A stretch of 64,000 nucleotides of DNA from Liolophura sinensis (GCF_032854445.1 NC_088307.1:5516001-5580000); one strand, 5' to 3'; positions 28,601-43,600 are shown, counted from the stretch's first letter. Notes: a model not told the origin generated them from the letters alone. Numbers and translations: made by a program.

Positions 28601-31600
28601 AAATAATCCCAGATCTGATTACTATTACAGGTGAAATACAGGGTCTGTGCTATAAAAACACCACAAACCTGGCCACGATCCAATGAGGGAAATACAATCT
28701 GCAGCATAAAAACACCACAAATTTGACCACAATCCAACAAAGGAAAATAAAGCCTGCGACAATGAAAAATAATAAACCTGACAAAGGGAAATACAAAGTC
28801 TGTAGCATAAAAAAACCATAAAGCTGGCCACCATGAAACAAGGGAAATACAAAGACTGTGGCATAAAAACATTATAAACCTGATTGCCACTTACAAGTGT
28901 AACACAGAGTGTGATACAAAAACCCAATCAAATGTATAATCCAGGCAATTTTTACTCTTTTCAGGACCCAGTCTGCACAGTTTGAACCATAATGGAGGAA
29001 GAGATTGTGATCATTGTAAGTAAACATCACCAAAGCATTGTCTTTCACCTTATTTTATTCCTCAAAACAGGCACCACTCTATGGACAGAGTTGGAAAAAA
29101 TAGTTTCTTGAAATTTGTGTACATCTTTTTTGACAAATAATGAACGTACATGTAACCATAACTTTTTAAAGATCTGTACCTCAGTCTGTTAGATATGGGA
29201 AGAAAAAAAAAATTCAGTACTTTCCTTGAGAAGTACTGTAGTTGACTTAAACTTTGATCCATAACCAAGTCATTTTGTATGACTCTGAGACATTTATTAA
29301 TTTTTGAAAGCTGTTTTGAGGTTTGTTTGGAAAGCAAGGTGATATTGTACTGGAAATAAGTTCAACAAGGAAAGTAATTCTTCTGAACCTTTATTTCTCT
29401 TTAAAAAACAAACCTTTTCAAATCAAGACACTATTTACAGCAACAGAAGACATCCTATGAAAGAAATATGCGACCTCGTTTTTCATGAAACGCATGTGTA
29501 TGCAGATTTAGTCTTGTCAGAGAGTAACAAAACAGGTTTCCACATACATGAATATGACAGCCAGACAATGATTACGAATGACCTCGATTATGTTTTGTTT
29601 GATTGCTTTTTCAGGAGAAGATCAGCCGAAAATCAGTAAGTACTGAGGAATGGGAACGAGAGTGGCGTCACTTTCTAGCTGGGGAAGAGGACGACACTGG
29701 AGTGACCAGGAGCTATGCCCGTTTCCGTGCCAACATCCCGTCTCCTGACGAGGACACGTATCTTTGCGTGCATGATGATGGGTCTGTGTGTATGGATGGC
29801 AAGGCTACACAGTCTAACAGTAAGTCTTTCCTTGTGGCTTTAGCTCACACTTTTCATAACCGTAAAAGGTGTGCCCAAAACACCATGATCCCAAAAGGCC
29901 TAACATTTTCCCATAAATTCAAGTCAAAATAAAAATATTAATTTCATCATATGACCTTTCCGAATTCCCAAACCGTTTCCTCCACCTCTGCAACCAATAT
30001 TTTGAAACATTCTGAGAGAACTATAGGGGGTAGAGAAATAATCTGCCCATTTTTCTGAAGCTTGCATCTTTAGTAACACAAATAATTTTAGTGTCATTTT
30101 CATAATAATTGTAGGCATAAATTCCTCCAAAAATTAAGGTGCCCTTAGAGGTAGAAAAGGTTGAAGATATACACTAAGTGAATTAATATTTTTGTTAACT
30201 TAGTACCACACTCTCTTTAAATAAAGCATATTATTATTATTATTATTATTATTACAGCTATTTTCCAAGTGGCACACGTGTTTATTCCCCACACAAATTA
30301 CTATCAAATCATCTGTAAAGGAGGGAGGTGTAACAACTATATTCTCTACGTTGATCAAACAAACGGTGAGAGGAAGCTGAAAGCAAGGGTGAGAGAACTT
30401 TTATTTTTACTTTACGAGGTTGAAGATCTGCCATAGCTTCCTGTACATTATGCAATATTGGGTCCGCTTGTTCCAAAGTGTATTGCGGTAAATTCTTCAA
30501 CCTTTCACATGTTTCCAAAGTGTTTATTCAAGTATAATCTGAAGGTATTAATCTGTGTAGATTTACAAAAAAAGTTAAACTTTTTGGGAACCCCGAAATT
30601 GGCCAAGCCAACCAATATACTTTTGCCTTCAAAATCAGCTTAGAAATGTGCATCAATTGCACTGAAAGCTGCTCTTTCATATGTGAAAAGGTTGAGGAAT
30701 CAGGGTAATTAAATACTGGTATTAGGTCATATTTTAAATTTAATTTAATTTCAGCCCAACGCATCAGCAAATGCAGTTGTCCAAAGTCAATGTATATGTA
30801 TAACAGGAAGTTTTAGTTCATTTGTACTAAACTGTTACACAATGATTCTTGGGCTATGTACAGAAATTAAGACTTGACTTAAAGTTGAGTCTGGTAATAA
30901 GTCTTAATACAGTTTTGTACAACCAGGTCATTAAAAATACACTATCAGAAGTACATAAATGTCTTAAAATGATACATTTGATTCCAGCTGTTAAGTTTTT
31001 CTGATATGAAATTATTTAAATTAAAAAAAAAAATTGAGAGCCGAAAATTAAGTGTGTTTGTGTGTAAATAACATAAAATTTTGTCCACATCTATTATAAA
31101 GGTACAAATTTTACAAATTGTAAAGGTACACATTTTACACATTATAAAGGTACACATTTTGCCTGATTTAAACACATCTATTGATCTTTGAAGGGTGTTG
31201 GCATTGCCTTTTTTGAAGGTAGGATGATATACAGTGAAACTATAAACTTCTGCACCTAAGGAAATATTTCATCACAATTCACATACTTGCTTACTCTTGC
31301 TACTTCTTCAACCTATTCGCATGTTTGCAAGGTGTTTATGGTGATGTTTCAAGCCCATTCTGAAGGCATTATTCTGTACTGACTGATAAAATTATACTTT
31401 TTGTGAAACCTTGGCACTGACAAATTTAACCAAAGTACATTTGTCTCCAAACTCCAATTGAAAATGTCCATGAATTGCACTGAAAGTTACTCTTTCACAT
31501 GACGAAAGGATAAAGAATAAGGGTATTGAAGGATTTCACATTTGATTTAATTTGCAGCCATATAACAAAGAAGTGGACTCCTTGAACAGGGGCTTGAACA

Positions 31601-34600
31601 GACCAACACCAACACTGTTCAAGTTTGAAGAAGTGTGTGACACCAACGTGTACATCACAACCTTGGGCGACCAATCATATCACTTCACCGTGGACTCTGC
31701 TGAAGATGGGAATAATTCCACATCCTCGCGCGTGATCCTCAGAGAAAGCCCACCAGTTGACATTTCATTTGAACTCACTGTCATCAAAATGTAAGGCTGT
31801 CTCCTTCACTGTACAAAGGGGATTAAAGTGCTTTCCGTAAAAAGGCATTATTAAGTGATGTTAGTGTTAAGGCAGCTTGCTGATACTGTCCGACTTGCCT
31901 GTGTAAAACTCTGAAAGAGGTAAACTCAAAGCTCGGAGATACATATATCTGACATGATTTCTCCTAAACTTGTTTTCTTATTTTTTGAAATAACCATTGT
32001 TTCCTATTTCTTTTCCCCCATCAATCGTTCTGTAATGGTCTTTATAAAAACCGGTTTCCTTATTTACAATAACCATAAGTTTGGGTGAAAACCAAAAATT
32101 TCCTACATCTACAAACTGCACACACAGTAAATGACCTGAACCTTCATGCATGACTAAGGTGCATATTTCTCTTGATCCTGAGAATTCATTTGATTTCAGA
32201 AAAGGGTTTTGGAGTTTGTTTAGAAGCTAGGATGATTTCCTAATGGAAAGTACAAGTTTCAGCACCAAATGTAATCTTCCATGACATATGTTGCCCCTAA
32301 AAATGCACTTCTTGTGATGAAATTTTAGGCTACTTACTGTCAATCTACTTCACATACTTCAAAACATGCTTTAATCATCACATTTCAACGCTGAATGATC
32401 CTGTGACCAGACTGGTCCATTCTAATTTCACACTTGTGATATTTTAACAAAATCATCAAATGTTTCCACATACTTTATGGAAACAAAAAAAGTTCTTGTC
32501 ACTATTTTCATTTTGATCTTCAATGAGCCACATTTACATTTATGACGGCTGCCATGTTTATAGTTGAAATATCATGAGCTGGGTGCTAATTTTCACCCTA
32601 CACTACATTTACATATCAGCTTCACTGAAAATCATACCTCCATTCGCAGTAGCTTGCAGTAAACAGAGAAACGGCAAATGTAAAATAGAGTCTTACTTTG
32701 AAATTTCGTTGTTTTATAGCACATGGAAAACACCTACAGCTTCAACTTTCACAGGCCTCTGTCCTCGACTGCGCGCTAATTTGACCGTAGCTGCTTTGTT
32801 ATGGCGAGTGTAGTAGTGAGCAGCCCGGAATGTAAATGTGGTTTAAAAGTTATGCCCAGAGTTCTTCTTTATTCAGACTCCTGTCAAGATTTATCTCCCT
32901 TGCTTGTACATTGGAGTATGGAATTTATGTGTCACTACTTTGGTGCAGAATTATTACAGGGACCAGGGTAGTATTATTTTATCAGATTATACATCTATTT
33001 TTTAATTTTTTTTCTTGGTGGCATTTGGCAACTAGCTTTGGCTTTTATTATTATTTCCATTCCTTACAAAACTTCCCAGTTCTCACACAAATGAAAGTGA
33101 CTGGCATTTTCACCTGCCATTATTGTGGCATTGTCATTGTGGGTGGAGGTAGATGGTAGTGAGAGGGGACGGAAAAATAATATATGTTAAAGACAGAGCC
33201 CGGTTAAAGGCAAAGAAAACAGTTAGCATGAAGTATATGACATTTAAACATAGTCCATAAAAATAGTTTGACTTATTTTTTTAGAATTTTTTTCAACCTA
33301 GTAAAATGCATTTGAAAGTTTGAATTCTATGGAGACCTTTCCTGCCAAGATTGGGACCAGTGATGTCACATCAGGTTTGTGCAACTTAACACACAAAAAT
33401 TCTTTATTTCACTATTAAAAATGAATACATCCGCAAAATGATCTCTAAAACATGCTATTTCAAGCAAAAAGTGTGGATGTGATGTCACTGATACCTTCTG
33501 GTTCACTACAGATCACCATAGAATCTGACATTTTAAACCCATTTTAACTGATTGGAAAAAATCTATGCGAATAAATCGAAGTATTTTCTTGTCAGATGAA
33601 ATGGTCTTTCACCTGACATATACTTCATGTACTTTTCTTATGACAGACTGTTCTGCTGAAGCTATGTCTGGAGTGTTTTTAGCTGTGTTGGAACCACCAT
33701 TATCATTATTTTGGATGGTGGATTTGTTGTTTATGCTGGTGGCTGGGTGGGCATTTTTGAAATGTGCAAGAGATGCAGTTACTGAGTGATCACACATTGA
33801 TCTTTATTTCTTTTTGCGGTTTGTTGTTCATCACATTTTGGCAAACAGTTGTACAAGTCTTCAATACATGAAGTTTTTCAGTCATGTATTACGCATGCTA
33901 CATTTAAGTACCCTAAATCATCACTGACCATCAAGGAATTACTTTGAATGCAAATGAAAACATAATTCCCAAGATTTTCAAAACTAAAACTACATTGTTT
34001 AGGTAGGACACATATGAACTTTATAGAAAGTATATAATAACATTTTCAGATAAAACTTTTTAAATCTGGAAAAACATGCACTATGTTGGTTGTTGAATTC
34101 GTAGACATGCGATTTAGAGTCCATACATGTCCAAATGCGCAGAAAACTCATGTACAGAAAACAAAAGCTTAAAAAGCCAATAGACACCTTTGGTTAAGTG
34201 ACAAAATGTAATGCAGGTATTTTTTGTTTTCATTTCCCCTGCTGTCACAAAGTATAAACACCAGCAATCATGATCGCAGGTGATCACGTTTGATTGCTAT
34301 AATATGGCAATGTAACACTCTCTGTCACTCTAAAGTGAAATAATATCTGTTTGATTAAATTATTTAATTTATCAGGTGCACACTGTAACCACACACAATT
34401 AAGCGCTGAGATCCTGGAAACATATCTAAAATACAGGTGTATTAAAACATAAGGAAATTATAAATCACAATTTTATGTGGCAGTATCATCAGGTATGAAA
34501 CGTCATTAAACCGTGAATATAGAAATTGAGGTTTGGCGCTGATTCTACCAAACGTGGTCTAACTTCCCCGTATTTTAAAACTTCAACACTGTGTATGACA

Positions 34601-37600
34601 TAGGGAGTTTAAACTGTGATACATTTATCTTAACATAACACTTTTCACATATTCAAAATTTTTTTGCTTTTGTGGAACTAGCAAGACATAGGGCAACTCT
34701 TCTTAGATTTAGATTTTTAAAAAAAAATCATCTTAACTTTAATAGGAACAATAGAATTACAATGATATATCAAATGCATTGTGGACTGCAAATTGGCCAA
34801 ACCAATGTATAGCTAATAATTCAAATAAATAATTCAACCGCCATTTTTCATGTTCAATCTTCTTGAAGATTAAGGTGTCCATAATAGGACTTAAAGTGGG
34901 GGTAAAAGTTGATAAAATCTATACTGTAATTCTTCAATCTTTTTTATGTTAGCAATGTATTTATTTAAGGCATTATTTTGTGTAGGCTGATAAAATTATA
35001 GTTTTTCTGAAGCCCTGATATTGGCCAATCTAACCAATGTAGTTTTGTCTCCAAAATCAAACTTAAAACGTACATAAATTGCCCTTAAAGTTAAGTTTTC
35101 AGATGTGAAAAGGTTGAGGAATTAAGGAACCTCAAACTTGTAGTGTGGGTTCAAATATTTTCCACTTCAGAATTGACCTGAGATATCATTTTCACAATAT
35201 TGAAAATGAGGAAAATATTAAAAACAAATCTCATTAATGCATTAGCAGCCCCTTTAAAACTGAATGAGGCGAATGAAAATCCAGCCCAGAGAAAAGACTT
35301 GAACATAGAAAAGCTGAGTTCTGACAAATTATCACAGCAGTAACTGAGGTATCATAATTTCAAGGGTGGTAAAAGTTCTAAAGCTTTTTCACTGGAATGT
35401 ACTGAAAATCTGAAGCTAACGTGAGCCAATGTTATCAAAATGTGTCAACCGTATATGCATAATACCGACTAAATTATTTCCACTTTAATTATGATGTTTG
35501 TTGTTTGAACTTTCTGTCACAGGCTATATGTGTGTTGGATAACTGTATTAGTTTCATGTATGATAATATTAAATGTCACCTGTTATTGAAATAAAATACA
35601 AAAGTGATAAATCAAATGTGTGGCTTTTGAAAAAAATATTTATTAAATTGTTTGACATTTTACGCCACACTCCAGAATATCACTCACATGACTGGATGGC
35701 AACCAGCGTTACTGTGGCATAAATTAGGCAGAGACCAGGGGAAACCCACGACCGTCTCCAGGTTAGAAAAAAATGTTCATAAGTTTCTCACAGAGGCGAA
35801 AATATGGAATCAATTACTGCAACTTGTAACTAAATTGCTGTAAATTATCTCAAAATTATGTCTTATGCAGTAGTTCTCTGTTATCATATATCACTTCATG
35901 GAGTGAAAGGGTAAAGGCAACGTGACAGCTTAGGCCATGTAATCTGACAGCGATGTGTTTGATTGGATAAAATTCTCAAGATGTTCTGTCTCCACACCTG
36001 CCATTTGTGCAGTATTGACATTTTGCTCTGCATGTTATTCGGAGAAATCTCATAAAGTATGATACTTTTTATGAAGTTTGAGAATCCTGCTTTCAATTGA
36101 AATATGTTTTATCAAAGTGCTGTCTTGTCCTTTAAAGCTAAAATCAAGAATATTTCAATACTGTAGCAAGAACAAGATTTGCTTCCCTTTATTGGGGGCT
36201 GTGGGACTGTCTAGATATATTAGATTATTTATTTGACTGGTGTTCAACAGCGGACAGAATTATGGTGGAAGGAAGCCGCGCAGAAACCATGGGAAGCCCA
36301 TAGCCATCTACAGGTTGCTGAGACCGGAGAGGAGCCAGCATGTGGTGGATTTGAACTCACAACAACCGAATTGGAGAGAGTTATTGTACCTTGTGCCTAG
36401 CACACTAAGCACTAGGTACAAATAAATATTGGTGACTTCATATTAAAGACAGGAATATGTCCCATTCTAGACCACAAGCTTTCTATAAGACTTGTCATGA
36501 GAGAAACTAATCTTATATACAACTGGAAACATGACATTAAATACCAATCAAATAACTCCTTACATGTTAGATGATGAGAAGTCAATGATAACCTTTCTTC
36601 TCAAGCAAAATGAAATTCAAAGAACTTTTATGTGCCACAGAAATCAAAAGTAATTGATAGCACCATCAATTCGCAGGGGTCATGGAAGTAGAAACAAAAA
36701 GCTGTTCTCAAGGAAGCAATCATCTACCCGAAAGTCAACCTACACGGTGGTCTATATCATGGGTAGGAAATAAACAGTGCCCAGCATAAACCACTGCCCT
36801 CTGGCAAGAAAATGTGAAAGGAAATATGTAAATCTATTTGAGTCTACCCTGAAGTATACAAGCTTACCTTGCAATGGCTAAATGTGGTTTTCAGCAAGTG
36901 AAGAGTTAAAAGCTGTAGAGAGTGTATGTGGCCAAGCTCCACAGAATTATCTGCCCCTTGAATATATCTCACTGTGCCCTCCACACAATCGAGTACATCC
37001 AGTAATAGCTGAAATAACCAACAACACAGTATTGATCTGCCAGAAATGGTTTGTCCTTTGGTTTCTTTGTTTGGTGCAGGGTCAAGATGACGTGTTATTG
37101 CACGTTCCCTTAAACACGACTATCTTTATGTTTATAGTGATGTTTCAATAAAGTGCAATGCTGAAATGACCACACATGACACTCCAACCATGACAATGTA
37201 CTCACCACTTTGATTTATTTATTTATATGATTGGTGTTTTGCACCGTACTCAAGAATACTTCACTTATACGACGGCGGCCAGCATTATGGTGGGAAGAAA
37301 CCCGGCAGAGCCCGAGGGAAACCCAGGACTATCCGCAGGTTGCTGAAGGACCTTCGCACGTACGGCCGGAGAGGAAGCCAGCATTAGCTGGATTTGAACT
37401 CACAGCTACTGCATTGGTGAGAGGCTTCTGGGTCATTCCGCTGTGCTAGCGCGCTAACCAACTGAGCCACGGAGGCCACTCTGACCACTTTGAAATGACC
37501 ACTATTTAAATGTCTTCCAAGATAATATGTTGGAAGGTCTGTCAGCAACCTGTGGATGGTCATGGGTTTTCCCCGGGCTCAGCCTGGTTTCCTCCCACCA

Positions 37601-40600
37601 AAATGCTAACCGACGTCTTATAAGTGAAATATTCTTGTTTAAGGTGTAATCAAAACACCACTGAAATAAATAAAATCAAATAAAGCCAAGAGAATAGGGA
37701 GATGTTCCCATCACTATTAAAGCTGCTTGTACATGAAACATTGTAGTGAAAGTCTGTGGAGAGCCAGACAACAGGTACTGCAGTGACCACCTGTGTATAA
37801 CTGCTGATCTTAGGTCAAACCTCTTACCCAGGTAATGAATGAGAACTGAATTCCAGCTTGCAGTCTCACTGATAAGCAAGAACACCAGAGAGGCTGAGTA
37901 TAAGATGAACATTGGGTAAATAATTATTGTGACATACCTCAAAAAGGGCTTCCACATTCTCCTTAGCTTGGGAGTTTCCAGGACTGCTTACCTCAGACTT
38001 CACATCTTCTATTACTTTATCGTAGGAGGCACATGTCTAAGAATGTAAAAAAAAAAAAGTTTTTCAGTGAGATCTGATTAATAAGTCAAAGTGTTATCCT
38101 TCCCTCCCACAACAATAAAAAAAAAAGCCCATCAACCATTTAATAATGTTTCATCCCCACCCCAAACATATTGAAACAAAAAGAAAGGTATAAACTTAAT
38201 ATTTTATTCCATTTTGCTATCCTTATCATTTATCTCATCTTTGAACATGTGAAGGCTCAAGCACTGTTGTTGCTTATCAATTAATTAAGTTTCACAATTC
38301 TATATCATATTACACTTCTGAATGTTTTTTTTTTAGCACTGTCAGACATAAAAGTGAACAAATGTATGACACAACTTTTAAATGTGAAAACTAGTGACAG
38401 TAAAACAAGAGGCACAGAACTTCTCAAGGGAACACAACCCTCCCATTGTGATATTTTTAACTCTGGCGGACACAATAAATCCTACACTAAATTTTAATCA
38501 TTAAATTCGGTATGTTCCTTTCCGTTATCTCAGATGAAATTTGTTGTACTATAACTTAGAGAGAACTGATGTTCTCAAGCAATATTTTGACCTTGTTAAA
38601 TCTGAAATAACAATTTTGAAATGATTTGAAATTTTGACAAGCCTAGGATCACTTTGTGATCCCGAGCCTAAAATCGCTCTTTGGAATGTCAAAGCCACAC
38701 TGTGGGTGTCCAAGGGTGACTGGATCATTGAAAAGTTCTGAAGACCAAAGTGCAAACAGCTAAATATCGTACTAAAGACATCAGATATTCTTCCTAAATG
38801 ACGATGGTAATCATTATCTGCACACTTACATCTGCAAGGCAGTTTTGATTTAAACGATAGCACTCAGACAGTCAATAAATCAAACTGTCCAGAAGTAGAT
38901 GAGTTAATTTACAAGTTATTAACATCGTGAGAATTATAGACCAAAATACCAAAATCTGTAAAGAATTCTTCAATACAGGAAAGTGATGGAAAATCGTACA
39001 ATCCAACCAAACATGAATATAATGGGCAAAGTTTTATACATACACATAGTACATAGTGAAAGTGAAAGCTACTGTACCTGTGGGGTGATTTCCCTGAATA
39101 CACATCTTTCCAGGCTACTCCAGTCCATACATGGTACAAAACATTGACAGAGGATCTTTAACACACCTGTCAGTCAGAGAAACAATGAATTCAAACAAAA
39201 TACAAAAAGATGACAGGATTTTCGAAGAAGTGTGACACAAGGAAAACTAATTATCAATACGTGCATAAAGTAGAGACAAAAGGATTTTAAGAACTGTTCT
39301 GCAATCAAACAATCCTCACATAGGATGTTTGACGTAATGAAAGTATTTTAAAACTCTGACACAAAAAAAAAAAATCTGTACAGAATAAAAAAAAGACGAC
39401 ACTGGATTAGGTGATCAATGACAGATGCTAAGAATTTATTCATTTATTTATTTTATTAGAGTTTTATGCCGTACTCTAGATTATTTCACTCATATGAAGG
39501 CAGACAGCATTATGGTGGGAGGAAATCGAGCAGAGCCCCGGTGGCCATCCACAAACTTCCTCAGGTTGCTACCACACCCCACGTAATTTCACAGAAAATA
39601 TATAATCAATGTTCGCTCAGAAAACAAAGTTCAAAAGATAAGATCCAACTGAAAAGATGACAGGCCTGATTTCCCAGTTCCCCAACGAGAATACAAACCA
39701 TGTAGATTTCATCTGGGATATTTGAGGCTCTGGAAGGTCATATGCAGACGCAACACCATACATACCATTTGTTCAGTGTTCTAATAAATGTCTAGATTAA
39801 AGTGAGTGAGTGAATGAGTGCTTGCTTGGGGTTTAACGTCATACTTAACAATTTTTCAGTCAGATGATGACGAAAGAGTCCTTAAGGTGTATGTAATGTG
39901 CCTCCTTGTTGCAGGATGGATTTCCACCGCTCTTTTATCTAGTGCTGCTTCACTGAGACGACTTACCAAAGGCAAGTAAGCCGCCCCACCCGAGCCATTA
40001 TACTGATATGTGTCAACCAGTCGTTGCACTATCCTCTTAATGATGAACGTCAAGCGAGAAAGTTACAACTTCCTCTTTTTTAAGGTCTTAGGTGTGACCC
40101 GGCCCAGGATTGACCCTGGATCTACTGATCCCAACTCTCAGACAAACTCTCAGTAAAACGCGAGTGATACAAAATATGCAGTGAGTATCTGGGTTACAAT
40201 ACACAATTCAATATCGAGTGTATTTTGACTCCTGCCACCAGGCTATAAAACCTCCACAGACTGGTATATCAGGAAACAGGTGTCTGTTTCTGATGTGGGC
40301 CAACATCCATAAAGTATGTCACAAGGATGATATGGGCTCCGGAGTATCGTGAAATAAGTAACCAGCTGTGTATATATGCCAAACTGTGCCAAACTTTGAT
40401 TTTCTTTAAGAAAGGTTTGTATTGAGTCGTGTTGCTGCTGTTTCTCCAGAATTATTTCTAAAATGCACGTGTATTGTCTTTTAATGCCTGCCGGCTTACA
40501 CAAACATGTTTAAAATGAGCCTAATTTTTCAAGTAGTCTTCATGTAAGTTGTAATTGCCACTAGTTATTACGAATGACAAATAACTAGCTTTCAAATTTC

Positions 40601-43600
40601 GAGACCCACATGTTTTGAGAACATGTCATGTGTATCCTACGAGAAATTCTTTTCACCGACATTGAACTGAACACAGTTAATCAATACATACGTTACAAAT
40701 GCGATGTACCCACATGTTACAAGCCAAAATTCCAGAAATGTTGGTTTTTCTGCAATTTTGCACTTTATATAGGTCTACCAACTTGTGCAGAGTTTTAAAC
40801 GACACCGGCATGATTGAAAAACGGCCTAAAAAATTAAATCTTTTCAAAACCCGGCAGTGTCTCTCCTCGTCTTGCCAAGCTGATGAGGTTCACTGAGGCG
40901 TGACAGAGGTGTGAACTTCCATCACTGATCGACTACCGGTAATCCCCTACTCCCCACAGAGAGTGCACGACTTCAGACAACAGCCCTGCAAGACCTGATG
41001 GTATACATTTTCTCAAAATTGGTCTGTAATTATTGAGAAGGTACAGTATGTTACTGATATGGTCAGGTTATGCTCAACAAAGACTTTTTTTAAGAATGGC
41101 CTTATTTACAGTATGTATGTATGTACATGTATGTATGAATGTACTCTTGGGGTTTAACATCGTACTTAAAAAATTTTTTGTCATATGACGATGAGGAATC
41201 ATAAGGTGTGCGCACATGTATTGTGACTTCTTGTGACAGGGTGAGTCCATGCTGCCAAAGTGCTGTCGCCACTACAGCATCATGCCGAAGACATCAGACA
41301 TGACAGCCCATCCAGTCACATTATACTGACACTGGGCCAACCAGTCATGTTACCTCCCTCTAACCTCTCAGTGATGAGCGCCAAGCGAGGCAACAGCAAG
41401 TGAAATTGTGGTAATACCTACACATATTTGTTGTTGTTTAAGGACATACTCCCGAATTTTTCACTTGTGCAATGGCATTTAGGGTGGAGGAAACAAACGC
41501 CATGTGTAACCCAGTTTCTCTGGCAAGTTGGGCAATACAGCGAGGCACAATGAACAATGACAGCTTGAGAATACCCTACATCTTCGCATTGAAACAGCAA
41601 CTGTCATTGCGTTTTTATGCACTTTTCAATTTGATCTTTGAGATAAAATTACATTAGTTGGGTTGGCTAATTTCAGAGCTTTCCAAAGTATAATTTTACC
41701 ACTGTACATGGAGTAATGCCATCAGAAATGGCTGAATAAACACGTTTTTAAGCATGCAAAAAGAATGAAGAATTATGGAATATAAATTCCTTGAATGACC
41801 CTGCACCTAGTATCTGCACAGTGGCTGAGTGTTGTTCAACTTTATACATGTACCATATTGACATGTCTCACTAGCCTACATACTTTAACGAAATGTACAT
41901 GAAAAAAAATATATCTTACAATAATTATCAGAGAACAACTGATAGCAAAAGCTAGCCTACATAGTTCCTTACATGTATCTTGTCTGCAGTCCTGTTGCGA
42001 TAAGTCTCTCCTCTAGAGTGTCCAAAACTAAGCTTCTGAATGTGACTGCAGTTTTCCTAATTTTACTTATCAGAAATCGCAAAGGGCTCTTGGCTGCTCA
42101 GAAATCAAATCTGGCACAGGTCAGACGGGTATAAAAGTGGGACAATCCAGAAAGAGTTGGATATCAGCGAAAGAGTACTTACCTACTTCACCATGGTAAT
42201 TCTCAGCCTGTTTGAAGAAGGACTTGCTAGGGTTAAGGAAAAAGTAAACAGCACCTGTGTTCTATAACCATACAGCAGATACCTGTGGCTCTAACTACTG
42301 CACAGATATTGATCTGATATACGTAATGCATTTAATCAATGAAGTGGTTCTAATTCACCTTCTGTGGAAACATATGCACCAAGACTTTGGAACAGATACT
42401 TACACTTTCAGTTTCAATACTGGCTGAATGAACTGTATAAAAGTACATCTAGGTCAACATGTATAAAACAAGTATAAAGAAACTGAACAAGTCTACAGCA
42501 CAGATGGACTATATTATTGAAGTCAAATGTATGACCTAAAGAAATGACTAGTTGAAGCTCTTCTATGTAAAGAAATCCGAGTGGATTAGTACAATTTGGA
42601 CTCAATTTTATTCAATACTTCTGACCTGTAAGAGATAGAAGAAAATGAAATCTGGACACAATGCTCACACAAAATGGGGTCAAAAAAAGTGGTTTGGACA
42701 CTTCCTACTCTTTCATACATGTGGACAGCATTTCTGGCTAATCCCTTACATCTTGAAGATTTGTGAGCCTGTTGAAACGGTTTGGGGGTTAGAGCTAGGT
42801 GTGGGGTACACAATGATAACACTGTCATATTTACTTTTTATTTGAATATAAACTTACATTTGATAGCATGGATACCAAATAGCTCACTTGTAGAAGACAC
42901 ATGAATGCAAAATATCAGCTCAATACACAAAGCACTAAAACATTTACCTTCATGGAATCTAATACACTCAAAGAGATATGCAGGTCAAAATTACTGTGAT
43001 TAGCACACATGCAGGACATCAACTGCCCCTTTGTATACATGCATGCAAAACCTCAATGCATGGCTTTTTTTTGAGATACCACCCCTAACACTTAATTAAC
43101 TTGATTCAAATATGGAAAACATGACCTCAATACATGCAATATTTACTTACCACTAACACTTAACTTAACATGATTCTATAATGCAAAAACATGAGCTCAA
43201 TACATGCAATATTTACTTACCACTAACACTTAACTTAACATGATTCTATAATGCAAAAACATGAGCTCAATACATGCAATATTTACTTACCAATAACACT
43301 TAACTTAACACCACTCTATAAGTCCATAGTTACCATTTTGTGCGAGTTCAAAATCATGCTCTTGGACAAATGAATAGCATTTAGGTTGAACATGACCACC
43401 AAAATTCCACATTATTAGGCAAGCCATGAACAATTTGGCACACTACTGGATGAATAAAATGGCATTCTGTTCTGTTACTAATAAGGATCTTGCTTTGTTT
43501 TTGTCAGAGGGACTCCCCTAAAAAATGAATTGTTCGTATTATTAAAACTATACCAAAGATTCAAGATGTATTCATTTCATAGTTCATTTCACTCAGAAAT

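Larger units (their letters stand above)
17762..36867 (-). other. FIRRM intron 6, 19.1 kb
   Basis: Exons 6 and 7 join with no missing residue, so this span is one intron. It holds two MITE-like families, SINEs at 20.8, 22.1, 35.7 and 36.3 kb, satellites at 24.6-25.8 and 26.4-28.9 kb, and the plus-strand beta-trefoil gene at 28.99-31.79 kb. I see nothing recognisable in 18.2-18.8, 20.0-20.7, 20.9-22.0, 22.3-24.6, 25.8-26.4 and 32.3-34.9 kb beyond short chance open frames. Confidence 0.75.

Noticed and set aside
26416-28927. Minus-strand open frames rich in CISPVRELSG motifs
   Set aside because: Translations of the 50-56-bp satellite units.
32836-33159. 107-codon plus-strand frame with hydrophobic stretch
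   Set aside because: No splice or homology support, odd composition, and it lies in AT-rich intronic sequence.
36882-37151. 89-codon plus-strand frame
   Set aside because: Antisense shadow overlapping FIRRM exon 6.
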